A stretch of DNA of 64,000 nucleotides from Martelella mediterranea. Its GTDB lineage: Bacteria > Pseudomonadota > Alphaproteobacteria > Rhizobiales > Rhizobiaceae. Numbering within the stretch: position 1 is the stretch's first letter; every line of letters starts with the position of its first letter. The stretch is from assembly GCF_021021415.1 (NCBI RefSeq), contig NZ_JAINWJ010000004.1, positions 124,001-188,000 of the forward strand. The letters run 5' to 3'. The position numbers were made by a program, and so were the translations under genes. Shown in pieces: positions 63,611 through 64,000 of the stretch. The notes below the pieces were generated by a model. That model saw nothing but the letters and a program-made list of their open reading frames with translations. It made no database searches and was not told the origin of the DNA.

Positions 63611-64000
63611 TCAGTAGGCGTGCTTGTCCGAGTTGGTGACGTCCGCGTCGGTCACCTTGCCCCACATGATGTGGTAGACCCACGAGGTGTAGGCGAGGAT
63701 CAGCGGCACGAAGATCAGCGCGCAGACCAGCATGATGAACAGCGTCAGATGGCTCGACGATGAATCCCATGCCGTCAGGCTGGCGCCGGGCTGTTCCGAC
63801 GACGGCAGGATGAACGGGAACATCGCAACGCCGGGGGTCGCCACCACGCCGAAGACCGAAGCCGACGACGACAGCATGGCAAGCGCCGGCCGGTTGCCGC
63901 GGAGCCCGATGAACGCGCCGATCGCGCCGAGGAAGCCGAGCGCGGGCGCCAGCATCATCCACGGATAACGGCCGTAATTGACGAACCATGCGCCCTGCGA
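63611..64000 (-). CDS. cydB: Cytochrome bd ubiquinol oxidase subunit II (partial)
   Basis: The visible 129 C-terminal residues of CydB: 'GAWFVNYGRYPWMMLAPALG', helices with 'SASVFGVVATPGVAMFPFIL' and 'SSSHLTLFIMLVCALIFVPL', then 'YHIMWGKVTDADVTNSDKHAY'. The 5' part runs beyond base 64000. CydB and CydX form the high-affinity quinol oxidase used at low oxygen or under nitrosative stress. Confidence 0.93.
   Translation of the reverse strand, partial: SQGAWFVNYGRYPWMMLAPALGFLGAIGAFIGLRGNRPALAMLSSSASVFGVVATPGVAMFPFILPSSEQPGASLTAWDSSSSHLTLFIMLVCALIFVPLILAYTSWVYHIMWGKVTDADVTNSDKHAY

Overview
The window is about 64 kb of high-GC, densely packed alphaproteobacterial chromosome. Several signs point to the order Rhizobiales, most likely Rhizobiaceae or a close relative such as Martelella (inference). 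These are the style of the histidyl-tRNA synthetase, the hairpin repeat at 63.2 kb (CTCCCCCTTGAGG type), an LpxQ-like outer-membrane protein, and many ABC transporters with LacI, AraC, LysR and XRE regulators. No rRNA, tRNA, CRISPR array, phage or intact insertion sequence was seen.

Layout. (1) 1-7665, minus strand: an alternative complex III operon (actABCDEF), then a small membrane protein and a SCO1/SenC-type protein cut by the window edge. A type II NADH dehydrogenase diverges from it. (2) 9.4-12.7 kb: small proteins, a lipoprotein-like PQQ-type sugar dehydrogenase with a DUF2231 membrane partner, and the wreck of an autotransporter gene. (3) 12.8-19.2 kb: a complete peptide-type ABC importer, its XRE-cupin regulator and a GAF-domain protein. 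(4) 19.3-30.5 kb: a carbohydrate or polyol module. It has a four-gene ABC importer, a DCXR-like reductase, PfkB kinase, class I aldolase, xylose-isomerase-like epimerase, Gfo/Idh dehydrogenase, esterase and LacI regulator, with related AT-rich operator-like motifs upstream of three transcription units. (5) 30.8-35.0 kb: an HXXEE membrane protein and a large intact autotransporter. (6) 35.3-41.9 kb: a LysR regulator, a YidH/YidG-like pair, and a cytoplasmic-type SoeABC sulfite dehydrogenase. (7) 41.9-45.1 kb: aldehyde dehydrogenase, a DUF779 protein and a GAF-Fis regulator that lacks the AAA+ domain. (8) 45.3-50.2 kb: a two-component flavin monooxygenase (styrene/indole type) with flavin reductase, SDR and two AraC regulators, resembling the iif indole-oxidation locus. 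(9) 50.3-51.7 kb: a zinc-type CDF exporter and SmtB-like ArsR sensor behind a 12-2-12 operator. (10) 51.7-64 kb: SDR/AraC pair, catalase/OxyR pair, bactofilin-like membrane protein, LpxQ-like barrel, Tag DNA glycosylase, YeiH exporter with LysR, GyrI-like protein, hisS, and the end of a cydB-cydX operon.

How the parts fit. The cell looks like a respiratory generalist: NDH-2, alternative complex III, SoeABC and cytochrome bd feed or drain the quinone pool. Accessory blocks add uptake and catabolism of an unidentified sugar or polyol, peptides, aldehydes and probably an indole-like aromatic, plus zinc and peroxide defence. The most unusual signals are: hisS, whose insertion-domain segment is AT-rich and coded unlike the rest of the gene; the sugar/polyol module of unknown substrate; and the iif-like monooxygenase cluster.
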